Assembly: GCF_001296025.1 (NCBI RefSeq)
Contig: NZ_LJHV01000008.1
Location: forward strand, 1-64,000
DNA from: Porphyrobacter sp. AAP60
GTDB lineage: Bacteria; Pseudomonadota; Alphaproteobacteria; Sphingomonadales; Sphingomonadaceae
Reading direction: 5' to 3'
DNA: 64,000 nt
A program made the translations under genes and the position numbers. Below, piece by piece: positions 36,843 to 46,489 of this stretch (positions are counted from its first letter, which is position 1; every line of letters begins with the position of its first letter). The notes under the pieces were generated by a model. That model was not told where the DNA came from and ran no database searches. It worked only from the letters and a program-made list of their open reading frames with translations.

Positions 36843-38795
36843 TCAACCGGGCTGGCGATCCTCGGCAGTCGCCCACATCACATCTGCCGCCCAGCCCTTC
36901 GTCTTCACTCCATCGCGGAAGCGCTCCGCCCAGCCCGCATCGACGTTGCGCATATTTTCGGGCAGCGGGGTTGGACTGGTGATGACGATCAGGCCAAAAT
37001 CGACCCGCTTCACCTCCGACATCAGCGCCGGGTAATACATCGAGTAACCCGATCCGGTGACGTTGCCCTTGAAGCTGGTGACGAAGGCTTCCAGTTCGCT
37101 GCGGTGCAGGCCCAGTACGCCGCGCGATCCTCCATCGGTGATCGCCAGCAAGGCGACATCGTCACCCGCCTTTACCCCTTCGATATTGATCGGCACCTTG
37201 GCATGAAGCTGTTCACCTTCGAAATCGGCGCCCAGCGATTCCATCCGTGCTTCATAGGCGAGCTGCGGGGTCTTGATCGTCACGCCGCGTCCGCGCCCTT
37301 CGCGAAGCGCGTCGATGAAGGCGCAATCATCCCTGGTAAAGCGCACGACATTGCCAAAATCGAGCGCAGGCACCCGCGCGCCGCCCGCTTCCAGCGCCCG
37401 CGCCAGTGCGGTCTGCGCCTCGGCCGGAACCGCCGCTGCGCCGGTGAATTTCGCCGCTCCGCTGTCAGCGCTGGCCAGCGTCAGCCACGAACACGGGACG
37501 TTGCCGGCTGCCTGTTTGGCGAGGGCTGCAAACTCGGGCGAACCGGGGGCAGGCCCGGCCACAGCGCCATTATCCGCTTCCGCAATCTCCGCAGCGGGCG
37601 CAGGCACGGGATCATCGCCGCCAAGGCTGACCGCGATCACCGTGCCGACCAGCGCCAGCAATGCCACAACCCCGCCGCCGATCATCAGTGGCAGGCGGTT
37701 GTTGCCAGACCCGGCGGGCAGCATGCCGCCCAGCTTTTCGGCCAGCCCTTTGCCGCCAGAGGGTTTGGCGTCGAGCTTGGTCTTCCCGGTCGGCCCGCCT
37801 GCTGCGGCGGCATCTGCCGATGGCTGCGCGCCGCCCTTGGGCCGCGCATCTGTCAGCATCAGATTGAACGCCGCCATCGATTGCGGTCGTTGCGCCGGGT
37901 CGGGCTGCAACGCTGCTTCGAAAGCGTGCCGGAACTGCGGCGGAATATCCGACAGGTCGGGCACGGTCATGCGCTTGCGCACAGCATCGGACAGCGAACC
38001 GCCCATGTCCGAATGCTTGCCCGCCAGCACCGCGCGCAGCGTCAGCGCAAGGCTGTAGATGTCCGACCACGGGCCGACATTGCGGCCATATTCGCCCAGC
38101 TGTTCGGGCGCGACATAGCGCAGCTTGCCGGCAAAGCCGTCGCCCACAATCGTGCCCGATTGTTCGCGCGCATCCTTGGCAATGCCGAAGTCGATGATCT
38201 TGGGGCGCGCCGGATCGTCCCCTGCCAGCAGGATATTGTCGGGCGCGATGTCGCGGTGAATTGCGCCCAGCGTATGCGCGGTGCCAAGACCTGCGGCGAG
38301 CTTCTGCGCCACGGCGACAAATTGGGCATCGGTCAGCTTGAGCTTGCCCAGCCGCGCTTCGAGGCTTGGCCCGTCGATGAATTCGGTAACGATATAGGGC
38401 CGCCCGAGGCTGTCGCGCGCGGCGAGCCGGTATTGCACGATCGCTTCGTGATGCAACCGGGTGAGCGTTGCGGCTTCCTTGGCGAACATCGCGGCGACCA
38501 GTTCGTCCTGCGCCAGATGCTGGAGCATCACCTTGACCGCGACCTTCTCGCTGGTCTGGTGGACATTGACCGCTTCGTACACCTCGCCCATCCCGCCCTT
38601 CGCGAGGAAGCGGGTGATGCGGTAAATGCCGTTGAGCACTTCGCCATTGGCAATCTGCTGGCCGGTCGTGTTGGGCTCTGCTGCGGGAGTCGCAGCGGCA
38701 GGTGCATCGGATGCAGGCGCCGGTTTGGGCGTCGGGGTTGGCGTGCCCTTGGGCTGGTAGACCGTGCGGTCTTCGTCTTCGGGGGGCGAGCTCAT
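36843..38795 (-). CDS. ppkA: T6SS serine/threonine kinase PpkA (TagE)
   Basis: The 650-residue protein has a short disordered N-terminus with DRTVYQPKG (residues 9-17), a protein kinase domain (about 55-325) with AKGGMGEVY, VAVKVML (catalytic Lys), HRDIAPDN, and IIDFGIAKD, then a linker, one membrane helix (LPLMIGGGVVALLALVGTVIAV, about 380), and a C-terminal periplasmic domain with two cysteines. The catalytic loop has Ala in place of the usual Lys (HRDIAPDN versus HRDLKPxN), a recurrent variant that still keeps Asp and Asn. PpkA phosphorylates Fha or TssL to trigger assembly. It follows pppA by 3 bases. Confidence 0.93.
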   Translation of the reverse strand: MSSPPEDEDRTVYQPKGTPTPTPKPAPASDAPAAATPAAEPNTTGQQIANGEVLNGIYRITRFLAKGGMGEVYEAVNVHQTSEKVAVKVMLQHLAQDELVAAMFAKEAATLTRLHHEAIVQYRLAARDSLGRPYIVTEFIDGPSLEARLGKLKLTDAQFVAVAQKLAAGLGTAHTLGAIHRDIAPDNILLAGDDPARPKIIDFGIAKDAREQSGTIVGDGFAGKLRYVAPEQLGEYGRNVGPWSDIYSLALTLRAVLAGKHSDMGGSLSDAVRKRMTVPDLSDIPPQFRHAFEAALQPDPAQRPQSMAAFNLMLTDARPKGGAQPSADAAAAGGPTGKTKLDAKPSGGKGLAEKLGGMLPAGSGNNRLPLMIGGGVVALLALVGTVIAVSLGGDDPVPAPAAEIAEADNGAVAGPAPGSPEFAALAKQAAGNVPCSWLTLASADSGAAKFTGAAAVPAEAQTALARALEAGGARVPALDFGNVVRFTRDDCAFIDALREGRGRGVTIKTPQLAYEARMESLGADFEGEQLHAKVPINIEGVKAGDDVALLAITDGGSRGVLGLHRSELEAFVTSFKGNVTGSGYSMYYPALMSEVKRVDFGLIVITSPTPLPENMRNVDAGWAERFRDGVKTKGWAADVMWATAEDRQPG

Positions 38796-38798
38796 GGT

Positions 38799-39533
38799 CT
38801 AGAAAGCACCGATTTCGATCACAACCGCCGTAACATTGTCAGGCGCGCCTCTGGCATAGGCGCGTTCGATCAGCGCGTCGACCGCCGCCTGCGGATGTTC
38901 TGCGTGCAAAAGATCGCGAATTTCCGCGTCGGTCACAGGGCCGCTCAACCCGTCGCTGCACAACAGGAAACGGTCGCCCGGTTCAACTTCGTCCTTGATG
39001 ATGTCGACCTGCACCTGCGGGGCAACTCCCAGAGCGCGGGTCAGCACGTGCGACATCGGATGGCCGATTGCATCGGCGGGGGTGAGGATCCCCTCGTCGA
39101 TCAGATCCTGCACGTGGGTGTGATCGACGGTCAGCTGGAACAACCCGCCGCGCCGCATGATGTAAGCACGGCTATCGCCCACCCAGCCGGCCGCGAATTC
39201 ACGCCCGCGCATGATCAGCCCCACCGCCGTGGTGCCCATCGTTCCGCCGCCATTGGCCTCGGCAGCCTCAGCGATCTCGGCGTTCACCTGATGGATCGTG
39301 CTGGCAAAGCCTTCGATCGCGCTGTCGAAATCTTCAGGCAAGCGCACCTCGGCAAAGGCATGGGCCGCCATGCGCGAGGCGGTTGCCCCGTTCTGGTGAC
39401 CGCCCATTCCGTCAAACACCACCCACAGGCCGGTTTCATCATCGAGGAGCATCGAATCTTCGTTTTGCGACCGCACGAGTCCGGTTTCGCTGCGGCCAGC
39501 CGCCCTGAAGGGGATCATCGTCACACGAAGCAT
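38799..39533 (-). CDS. pppA: T6SS PP2C-family phosphatase PppA
   Basis: The product (about 244 residues) has the complete PP2C metal-binding set: RSQNEDS, VVFDGMGGHQNG, GWVGDSRAYI, LLCSDGLSG and GAPDNVTAVVI. PppA reverses PpkA phosphorylation and resets the system. The start is uncertain: ATG 39533 has a Shine-Dalgarno directly adjacent to it, ATG 39518 begins MIPFRAAGRSETG three bases after the tagF stop, and a GTG lies at 39551. It is translated between tagF and ppkA in a coupled run. Confidence 0.93.
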   Translation of the reverse strand: MLRVTMIPFRAAGRSETGLVRSQNEDSMLLDDETGLWVVFDGMGGHQNGATASRMAAHAFAEVRLPEDFDSAIEGFASTIHQVNAEIAEAAEANGGGTMGTTAVGLIMRGREFAAGWVGDSRAYIMRRGGLFQLTVDHTHVQDLIDEGILTPADAIGHPMSHVLTRALGVAPQVQVDIIKDEVEPGDRFLLCSDGLSGPVTDAEIRDLLHAEHPQAAVDALIERAYARGAPDNVTAVVIEIGAF

Positions 39534-40045
39534 CCTTCCACTGAAGGCCACGAACCCACGCTGTCGGGCATGGGCAAAAGTTGTTCGGCGCCATCGGGCA
39601 GGAACCAGCGCGGCTTGCGCCCGCTTTGAGGCGCGCTGGCCGCAAGGGCGGCAAGAGCACCTCGCAGATCATCGGCCGAGGTGCCTTCAAGCAGTGCTTC
39701 GACCATCGCATCATAAACGGATTGGGTCATGCGGTCGGGCGCAGTCAGCACCAGCAGCGGGAAGCGGCGGCCGACAGCATCCATGCTTGGCAACAGCACG
39801 GCGGTGACGTTGGCGCCTTCGAATAACCACGGCGCGGCGACTTCGTAATCGGATTCGAAAGTTTCCGCCCGGTCTGCCCGTGCCGCGGCGAGCCAGTCGC
39901 TCAGCCAGTGATCAATCACGCTGCGCAGGTCACCGGACAGGCCACGGCTGATGAAATCGCCGTGCCCCGGCAGCTTGCCGAAAATCGCCGGGTGATCCAG
40001 CCCCGCAGCGTCGATCATTGTGCGGGTCAAAGCATCTGCGGGCAT
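39521..40045 (-). CDS. tagF: T6SS regulator TagF (ImpM)
   Basis: The 174-residue protein has the TagF signature near its start (AIFGKLPGHGDFISRGL) and continues with IDHWLSDWLAAARADR, WLFEGANVTAVLLPSMDAVGRRFPLLVL, and a C-terminal SVGSWPSVEGCFV. In other T6SSs TagF holds Fha or represses assembly until released. ATG 40045 is used; 40018 (MIDAAGLDHPAIFGK) begins closer to the family start and is a serious alternative. The gene overlaps the end of tssM and runs into pppA. Confidence 0.88.
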   Translation of the reverse strand: MPADALTRTMIDAAGLDHPAIFGKLPGHGDFISRGLSGDLRSVIDHWLSDWLAAARADRAETFESDYEVAAPWLFEGANVTAVLLPSMDAVGRRFPLLVLTAPDRMTQSVYDAMVEALLEGTSADDLRGALAALAASAPQSGRKPRWFLPDGAEQLLPMPDSVGSWPSVEGCFV

Positions 40046-43000
40046 TTGACCGACCACAGACCGCCAAGGGTGAAAGGGTTGCGATCTTCCGGGAAGGAAA
40101 TGCGGAAGACCGCGCGCGCCGGGCCGGGGTTGAACACCGCCTCCACCTCGCCTTCGGACAGGTTGCGGATGCGGGCGCGCTCCAACAGGCGGAACAGCGA
40201 CCACGGGCCGCTTTCGGGCCGCCGCCAGATCACCTGATCGGATGCATCCAGCCCGTCGATCCCGCCATTGCCGATGATCTTCAGTTCGGACGCCTGCACC
40301 ATTCCGCCGCCGACTTGCCAGGTCAGTTCCTCGCCCGGGTTTTCATCAAGATCGAACTGCATGGGAATGCCGCCGGTGGTCAGTTCGACCCGCCCCGCCT
40401 CACGCCCCAGCTGGGTCAGTTCGATCCGCATGGGCAGGCCTTCGCCGATGGTCAGCGTCAGCGCCGAAGCCTTCTGCATGTTGCTCGGCGTGACCGGGTT
40501 GAAGCTCGCCACCACCGGATCGCCGGTAGCCCAGCGCCAGTAATCGCCGCTGCGATCGAGATAGCCATCAAGCCGGCTTTGAACGAACACCGGTACCAGT
40601 CCGCCGGGGCCAAAGGCGGCACGCACGTCGGAAACCTCGGCATCGCTGGCGGAGGCTTTCTCGAACGGGAACTTGCCCGTTACCGCCGTCTCGCAAGCGG
40701 GCAGCACCTGCTGGCTATAGGCCAGCGTGGTTTCTCCTTGCAGCACGCTCACCTGCGCCGACCCACCGCCGCTGACGACATCGCCGGCAAACTTCTGGAT
40801 CATTTCCGGCGCCTGCGTGGCGACCGTATCGAGCTCCCCCTTGATCTGCGCCAGGCGGTCTGCACTGCCGGTGACTGATCCCGGTGCGCCCGATGCGCGC
40901 ACCTGCGAGAATGTCTGGCGCACGGCGGTGATGAAATCTGCCACGCCGCCGGGCGCTTCGGGCGTGCCCGTCCATGAATTGAGATCGGCAAAGGCCATGC
41001 TGATTTCGGCATCGGCCGACATTGCCCCGCCGCCGCCCGGCCCGATGATCTTGCTCGCGGTGTTCACGAACCGGTTCTGCTTGGCGCGCTTGCCCGCCAG
41101 ATCGGCAGCCCGGCCCATGGCACTGGCCTGCGAGAAATCGGTATTGGCCCGCACTTCCAGCAGCACTGTGCGAAGCGGCGAAGGATCCTTGGTCAGCGCG
41201 CGGAAAGCCTGCGGATCGTTGAAGTAATCTGCCGCCTGGAGCGAATCGACCACACCCTTCCAATAGGCGATGTATTCCTGCGCATAGATGGTCGAGATGC
41301 CCTGACGCAGCCCGCCCATTTCGCTCTGCACGCTGACGGTGTTCTTGCCGAGCACCCATTGTTCGCGCTTCAGATCTGCCTGAACGGTTTCGCGCGCGAC
41401 GGTATAGGCCTTTTCAAAGCCTTCGCGCTTGAAAAGGTATGGCACACGGATTGCCAGCACCTTGTCGGGATTGGCAAATGCGGCGGCATCGCCCGCTTGC
41501 AGCACTTCGGCCATCACCCAGTCTTTCGACGGGTCGGAAGCCTTTTCGCGCATGATTGCAAAGGCGCGCTGGGATAGCGACATGCTCGACACCGCCTGGC
41601 GCGATGACGCCACCAGTTGCGCATCCAAGGGCGCACGCCCGCCCGCCCATGCCGCAGACAGGTTCTGGTCTTTCGACAGGGCATCGAGGTGCAGGATCAA
41701 CCGTTCGCGTACCTGCGCCATTTCAGACCCCGGATACAGATCGGTCGCCCAGTCCCTTGCCACATGACGGCGGACGGTTTCGGGGTCGATCACGCCTTCG
41801 GGCGCTCCGCCGCCCAGCATCAGATAGACCTTGAGCGGTTCGTACAGCGCCAGCGGATCGGACAGTTCCGCGCGCATCTTGTCTTCCAGCCGCAGCATGA
41901 TGCGCGGCAGAAGAATGCGCCTTAGCCCGACATGATAGGCTTCGGCATTGCGCTGGGCCAGACCGCTCTGGAACAGGCCGAAACGCCGCGTCAGCGAAGG
42001 CCCGCCTGCCGCCTGCGCCTGATAGCCTTCGGGCAGATCGCGCAGGGCATCCAGCAGCGGCAGCACCTGTTCGAGCGAGGCATCGCTATTGCCGATCCGC
42101 ACCAGATCGATCCGGCTCGCGTCAATCTCCTGACCGAGCGCCGAGGACGCTGCCAGCGTATCGCTCTGGAAAGAACGGTTGCCAATGAAGCTGACCGTCC
42201 ACGCGACCACCGCCAGCACCACCGCGGCGGCAAGCCCGATGCTGGCTGCCATGATCTGCGACTTGCGCTTGCGTACCAGTGCAGCATCGGAAACGGGCAG
42301 GCCGGCTTCCTTGAACACCACATCCTGCAACAGGCGGTTGAGGAAAAACGCCTTGCCATCGCGGGACGCACCGCCCGCAGCCGCGCCGGTATCGCCGTAG
42401 GTCTTACTGACGCCTTGCAGGATGCGATCAATCGCGCTGCCATCTTGCGTGCCGGACGTCAGATAGAACCCGCGCAGTTTGCCGCTCGGGCGATCCTCGT
42501 TCAGAAACGCGCCTTCGATCAGGCGGAACAAGGCCGGGCGCAAGGCATGGAGCTGGCCGGGAAAGCCCAGGATCAGCCCGCGGCGGCGCATGTCTTTTTC
42601 TTCCTCCAGCCGCTTGGGCTGGCGCGCGGCGACATCATTGGTGACGTCGTCGAACGCGGAAGTCACATCCTCGGCCGACAGCCGCGGGCCTTTCCAGTCG
42701 AAGGTGTGGCCGATCACCGCGCGGCGGCCATCGACATCCAGATCGCCGAAATATTCGCCCATCCCGGCCAGCAGATCAGCCTTGGTGATCAGCAGATAGA
42801 CCGGCAGTTCGACCTGCAAGACCTCGCGGATTTCGCGCAGGCGGCGGCGGATGATCGCGGCGTGATTATCGATCACCCGCACATCGCCAACCTGCAAATC
42901 GTCAGCCGGAATCGCCACCAGAATGCCGTTGACGGGTTCGAACGGGCGGTGCTTGCGCAGCAGTTCGAGCAGGCGCTTCCACCCGGCATTATCGACCGCG

Positions 43001-43524
43001 CTGTCCGAATCCTGTGTGGTGTATCGCCCTGCCGTATCGACCAGCACGGCTTCTTCAGCGAACAGGAAATCCAGATTGCGGGTGCCCCCGCTGCCCGCCA
43101 GCGTCTGATCGGCGAGCGGGAAACGCAGACCGGAATTGAGCAGCGCGGTGGTCTTCCCCGCGCCCGGAGGGCCGATGATCACATACCACGGCTGGGCGTT
43201 GAGATATCCGCGCTTGCCTCCGCCAGCTTCGCGCAACTGCTTCAGCGCTTCGGCCATCCGGCCCTGCACCGCGCCCGCTTCTTCGGCGCTGGCATCAGGC
43301 CCGGCAAGCTCGGCGGCCAGTGCGGCCTCGGCCTTTTTTGCCGCCCGGCGGCGCAGCAGGAACCACGTGAGCCAAACCGCCAACAGCAGCCCGGAGATGG
43401 TCAGCCGTACCCACAGCGGTTGGAGGAATTCCACAAACAGCGGCAGGCCCACACACAGCAGCAGCGCAAGCAGCACGATGGTACCGATCGAAATCGTCCA
43501 CCAGCTTGTCAGGAACTTCTTCAT
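40027..43524 (-). CDS. tssM: T6SS inner membrane protein TssM (IcmF)
   Basis: TssM spans the inner membrane and forms the envelope channel with TssL. The 1165-residue protein has two N-terminal helices (about 10-31 and 41-57), a cytoplasmic NTPase-like domain with Walker A GPPGAGKT at 118-125 and LVDTAGRYTTQD, a third helix (about 420; MAASIGLAAAVVLAVVAWTVSFIG) and a large periplasmic domain ending with the beta-rich C-terminal part (VELTTGGIPMQFDLDENPGEELTW to AVFRISFPEDRNPFTLGGLWSV). The start at 43524 fits the family; the reading frame extends upstream without similarity. It follows tssL by 25 bases. Confidence 0.96.
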   Translation of the reverse strand: MKKFLTSWWTISIGTIVLLALLLCVGLPLFVEFLQPLWVRLTISGLLLAVWLTWFLLRRRAAKKAEAALAAELAGPDASAEEAGAVQGRMAEALKQLREAGGGKRGYLNAQPWYVIIGPPGAGKTTALLNSGLRFPLADQTLAGSGGTRNLDFLFAEEAVLVDTAGRYTTQDSDSAVDNAGWKRLLELLRKHRPFEPVNGILVAIPADDLQVGDVRVIDNHAAIIRRRLREIREVLQVELPVYLLITKADLLAGMGEYFGDLDVDGRRAVIGHTFDWKGPRLSAEDVTSAFDDVTNDVAARQPKRLEEEKDMRRRGLILGFPGQLHALRPALFRLIEGAFLNEDRPSGKLRGFYLTSGTQDGSAIDRILQGVSKTYGDTGAAAGGASRDGKAFFLNRLLQDVVFKEAGLPVSDAALVRKRKSQIMAASIGLAAAVVLAVVAWTVSFIGNRSFQSDTLAASSALGQEIDASRIDLVRIGNSDASLEQVLPLLDALRDLPEGYQAQAAGGPSLTRRFGLFQSGLAQRNAEAYHVGLRRILLPRIMLRLEDKMRAELSDPLALYEPLKVYLMLGGGAPEGVIDPETVRRHVARDWATDLYPGSEMAQVRERLILHLDALSKDQNLSAAWAGGRAPLDAQLVASSRQAVSSMSLSQRAFAIMREKASDPSKDWVMAEVLQAGDAAAFANPDKVLAIRVPYLFKREGFEKAYTVARETVQADLKREQWVLGKNTVSVQSEMGGLRQGISTIYAQEYIAYWKGVVDSLQAADYFNDPQAFRALTKDPSPLRTVLLEVRANTDFSQASAMGRAADLAGKRAKQNRFVNTASKIIGPGGGGAMSADAEISMAFADLNSWTGTPEAPGGVADFITAVRQTFSQVRASGAPGSVTGSADRLAQIKGELDTVATQAPEMIQKFAGDVVSGGGSAQVSVLQGETTLAYSQQVLPACETAVTGKFPFEKASASDAEVSDVRAAFGPGGLVPVFVQSRLDGYLDRSGDYWRWATGDPVVASFNPVTPSNMQKASALTLTIGEGLPMRIELTQLGREAGRVELTTGGIPMQFDLDENPGEELTWQVGGGMVQASELKIIGNGGIDGLDASDQVIWRRPESGPWSLFRLLERARIRNLSEGEVEAVFNPGPARAVFRISFPEDRNPFTLGGLWSVKCPQML

Positions 43525-43549
43525 CGGTCTTCGCCCCCGCGTGTGCTGA

Positions 43550-45019
43550 TCACTGGCCCGTTTCGACCACGAATTCGACCCGGCGGTTCTGCGCCTTGCC
43601 CTCTGCCGTGGCGTTCGTGGCAATCGGCACGGTATCCCCCAGACCGACTACGCTGACCCGGCCCGGATCGGTCAACTGCGCACGTACAATCTGCGCCACC
43701 ATGTCCGCCCGCGCTTTGGACAGGGCGAGGTTATCGGCAAACTGGATGGTCGGGCTGATCCTGTCGGAATCGGCATGGCCTTCGACAGAAACCGGGCCTT
43801 TTTCCAGCTGGATCGCTTTGCCGATCTTCTCGAAAATTCCTGCACGGCCAGTGACCAGATCGGCGGCGGCGGGTTCGAACAAAGTGCCCACCGTGGTGCG
43901 CACCCGGTTGCCCTGCACCACCACCAGCCCTTGCGCGATTTCTTCGGCAAGGAAGGTGCGCAGACGCTGCTCCGTGCCGGTCGGTGGGAGTTCGAGTACC
44001 TGCGCCTCGCGGGCCAGCGCCACCGGCTCTGCGGGAAACAGGCCCGCGACGCGATCATAGGCGTCCTGTCCGGTCAGCATCAGGGTTACGAAGAACACCA
44101 GATAGATCAGGAAGCACAGGCCCGCAGCAGCAGCCGCGGCCAGCCCGATGATGCTCCAGAAATTGTGGGGTTTGCGCGGCGCCGTCTCGCCGCGCCAATG
44201 GCTGACAACCTCGCTCTGGGACAGGCTGCGCACATGTTCGAGCGCGCCGATCAGGCTCGCCATCACCTGGCCTTTCTTGCTGTGACCATCGGGCATGGCG
44301 CGGGTGCGGCCTTCGAACCCTGCGGCAAGGCAGGCGTGAAAAAGCTCGATCAGATCGCGGTTGCGCGCCGGATCGCGCAGGATCTCGTTGACGAAATCCC
44401 AGAAACGGTCGCCCGCGATATTCTCGCGGAAGAAGGTAACCACCATGTTGCGCTGCGCCCACTGGGCGCCGCCGCCGCCCACGCCGGGCAGGTTCTGGGC
44501 GATATCGTCGATCGTGGCGCATAGCGCATATTTGGCGCGCTGCTTGACCCCGTCGGGATAGGCTGGCTGGATCGCGGCATCAAAGGCGCTGATCGCATCC
44601 TTGGCACGGCGGTGGAACTCGCCCATCGACACCTGCCAGCGGCCCGATTGCAGCGCGGCGGCCATTGCCAGCACCGGGGCTGCGTGCGCCATGATGATGT
44701 TGCGATCACGGCGCGGTTGCGGCGGCTGCGGCACCGAATCGCTGAACTGCTGCTCGGCCAGCACTGCCCCGCCGGGCGCTGCCGCCCCCCCGGCAGGTGC
44801 GGTCGCAGCGAAAGGATCGCTGCCCAGCGGACTGAACCCGCCGCCGCCCGATGACGGTGGCGGAGCCGAAGCCGGAGCGGTCTGATCCCAGTCGTCCATT
44901 CCGGAAAAACCGCCTGCTGCCGGCGGCGGCGTGCCCGGAGTTGCAGCATTGCCATCGCCCCCGCCGCGCTTCAGCGGCGAAGGCCTGAACACGGTCTTGT
45001 TGCGATCGTCGCTGGTCAT
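43550..45019 (-). CDS. tssL: T6SS inner membrane protein TssL with C-terminal OmpA domain
   Basis: The 489-residue protein has a disordered N-terminus with NKTVFRPSP (residues 7-15) and a Gly/Pro-rich stretch with GGGGFSPLGSDPFA (58-71), a DotU/TssL domain (about 105-280: WQVSMGEFHRRAKDAISAFD, VTFFRENIAGDRFWDFVNEIL, ELFHACLAAGFEGR), one membrane helix (288-316), and a periplasmic OmpA-like peptidoglycan-binding domain (about 385-489: VSVEGHADSDRI, NLALSKARADMV, GKAQNRRVEFVV). The fused OmpA domain replaces a separate wall anchor. It overlaps the tssK stop by four bases. Confidence 0.95.
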   Translation of the reverse strand: MTSDDRNKTVFRPSPLKRGGGDGNAATPGTPPPAAGGFSGMDDWDQTAPASAPPPSSGGGGFSPLGSDPFAATAPAGGAAAPGGAVLAEQQFSDSVPQPPQPRRDRNIIMAHAAPVLAMAAALQSGRWQVSMGEFHRRAKDAISAFDAAIQPAYPDGVKQRAKYALCATIDDIAQNLPGVGGGGAQWAQRNMVVTFFRENIAGDRFWDFVNEILRDPARNRDLIELFHACLAAGFEGRTRAMPDGHSKKGQVMASLIGALEHVRSLSQSEVVSHWRGETAPRKPHNFWSIIGLAAAAAAGLCFLIYLVFFVTLMLTGQDAYDRVAGLFPAEPVALAREAQVLELPPTGTEQRLRTFLAEEIAQGLVVVQGNRVRTTVGTLFEPAAADLVTGRAGIFEKIGKAIQLEKGPVSVEGHADSDRISPTIQFADNLALSKARADMVAQIVRAQLTDPGRVSVVGLGDTVPIATNATAEGKAQNRRVEFVVETGQ

Positions 45020-46353
45020 TGTTTCTGCTTAACCGCCCACAGCTCGAGTTTGAGTTCGGGCCAGTCGTCGGATACGAACAGGCCCAGCGCCGCTGCGTCG
45101 TAAACCTCCGGCCAATCCGGAGATCCGCGATCGAGTTCGAAATAGACAAAGCCGGGCAGCACATGCAGCTGGCTTGGCGGGGTGGTGGTGTGGCGCAGCG
45201 TAATGCCCGGCAGCGCGGATGCCACCAGTGTCGGCATCTTGGTGTTGGGGCCGATCTTGCACACCGCGGGAAAGCGCTTGCGGATATCCTCCATTGCCTT
45301 CGTCTTGTCCGACACGGCGAGATAGATATAGCTCTGGCGCAGCAGCGTGCGGTTCTTGATCACGTGCATGAACTGCCCCGGCCCGCGCGCCACCAGCGGC
45401 AGCGGCTCGACCGAACGTTCGATCACGCCTGACAGCAGCAATTGCAGCAGGTCGATCAGCGGATCAAAGCAGCCTTGCAGATTTTCGTGATCATACAGCG
45501 GCAGTTCGGGCGGGCGGCGTTCCTTGCGGGTCAGCGTGGACACCTCGCCAGCCATGGCGCGCAGATTTTCGAACACCCTTTCGGGGTGGATTGCGGGCAT
45601 GTGCGCCAGATGTCCGAGGATCGCGACCCAGCGGTTCAATGCCTGAAGCAGCAGAAACGCCTTGTAGGTATCCTGCCCGCCGTCGGTCGTTTCAGCGGCG
45701 CGCAGGGCCAGTTCGGAAACCATCTGGTCGGCCCGGCCGATCAGATCGGACAATCCGGCGCGCAACCGGCAGGCCTTGAGATCGAGCGTCGGCGCGATGT
45801 AGCGGTCATCGAACACCAGTTTCTTGCCGGCCACTTCGCGGATGCGGGCAAGGCCCAGCAGCAGCCGGCCCTCGGTCTCGTCGGGCGTGACGCCGTAACG
45901 CAGGTTGGCGGTGCCAAGTTCGATGTCTTCGCTGGTGCGCTCGGTCGAAAAATTGTCGCCGATGGTCTGCTGCGCCACCAGGAAGCGCGCATCGAGCGAG
46001 CCGCTTTCCTTGTCCATGAATTCCACCGCCCCAGACACACGCGGCGGCAGGGTGAGATAGATCACCGCATCGCGGGTTTGCGGGCTGATGGCCAGCGGCT
46101 GCGGCGCGGGCATATCGGCGGGGATCGCAAACGGCGTGCCATCGGGCATGATGCCGCGCGCCTTGCGGATCGCGAACTGGCCCAATTCTGCCAGCGCATG
46201 ATCGATCTCCAGCTCGGCCACGCCCCACGAAAATGGCAAGGCCCAATCGTGCCGCGCGGCGACATAGCTTTCGACAAAGCGATCCTGCGCCTGAAAGTGT
46301 TGCGGACGCAGGAACATGCCCTCCCGCCACGCAACACGATTTCGATCGCTCAT
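45016..46353 (-). CDS. tssK: T6SS baseplate-to-membrane adaptor TssK
   Basis: TssK trimers dock the baseplate on TssL and TssM. The 445-residue protein begins MSDRNRVAWREGMFLRPQHF, continues with QAQDRFVESYVAARHD, and has CFDPLIDLLQLLLSGVIERSVEPLPL and YIYLAVSDKTK, followed by FPAVCKIGPNTKMPTLVASALPGITLRHT and the C-terminal VYFELDRGSPDWPEV. Length and start match the family; the frame extends about 100 codons upstream without similarity, so ATG 46353 is used. It is divergent from the M23 peptidase gene and first in the tssK-L-M-tagF-pppA-ppkA operon. Confidence 0.96.
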   Translation of the reverse strand: MSDRNRVAWREGMFLRPQHFQAQDRFVESYVAARHDWALPFSWGVAELEIDHALAELGQFAIRKARGIMPDGTPFAIPADMPAPQPLAISPQTRDAVIYLTLPPRVSGAVEFMDKESGSLDARFLVAQQTIGDNFSTERTSEDIELGTANLRYGVTPDETEGRLLLGLARIREVAGKKLVFDDRYIAPTLDLKACRLRAGLSDLIGRADQMVSELALRAAETTDGGQDTYKAFLLLQALNRWVAILGHLAHMPAIHPERVFENLRAMAGEVSTLTRKERRPPELPLYDHENLQGCFDPLIDLLQLLLSGVIERSVEPLPLVARGPGQFMHVIKNRTLLRQSYIYLAVSDKTKAMEDIRKRFPAVCKIGPNTKMPTLVASALPGITLRHTTTPPSQLHVLPGFVYFELDRGSPDWPEVYDAAALGLFVSDDWPELKLELWAVKQKQ

Positions 46354-46489
46354 CCCTTGCCCCCCAATTCCGCAGCAGTTAAGCATAGGATGCGGGACAG
46401 ATAAAGCACGGCGTTCATACCCGTTATCGTTTTCGATCCCCTGGCCGGATGTGGAACAGGTGATCGCCCGGATTGTGGAAGCGGCGGCG

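Noticed and set aside
36699..39629. A 976-codon open frame on the plus strand opposite ppkA and pppA
   Set aside because: It mirrors two well-supported genes, has an Arg/His-rich composition typical of antisense frames in GC-rich DNA, and shows no domain.
41932..43656. A 574-codon plus-strand open frame opposite tssM
   Set aside because: It is antisense to a clear TssM with Walker motif and membrane helices; the translation is Gln/Arg-rich with no recognisable fold.
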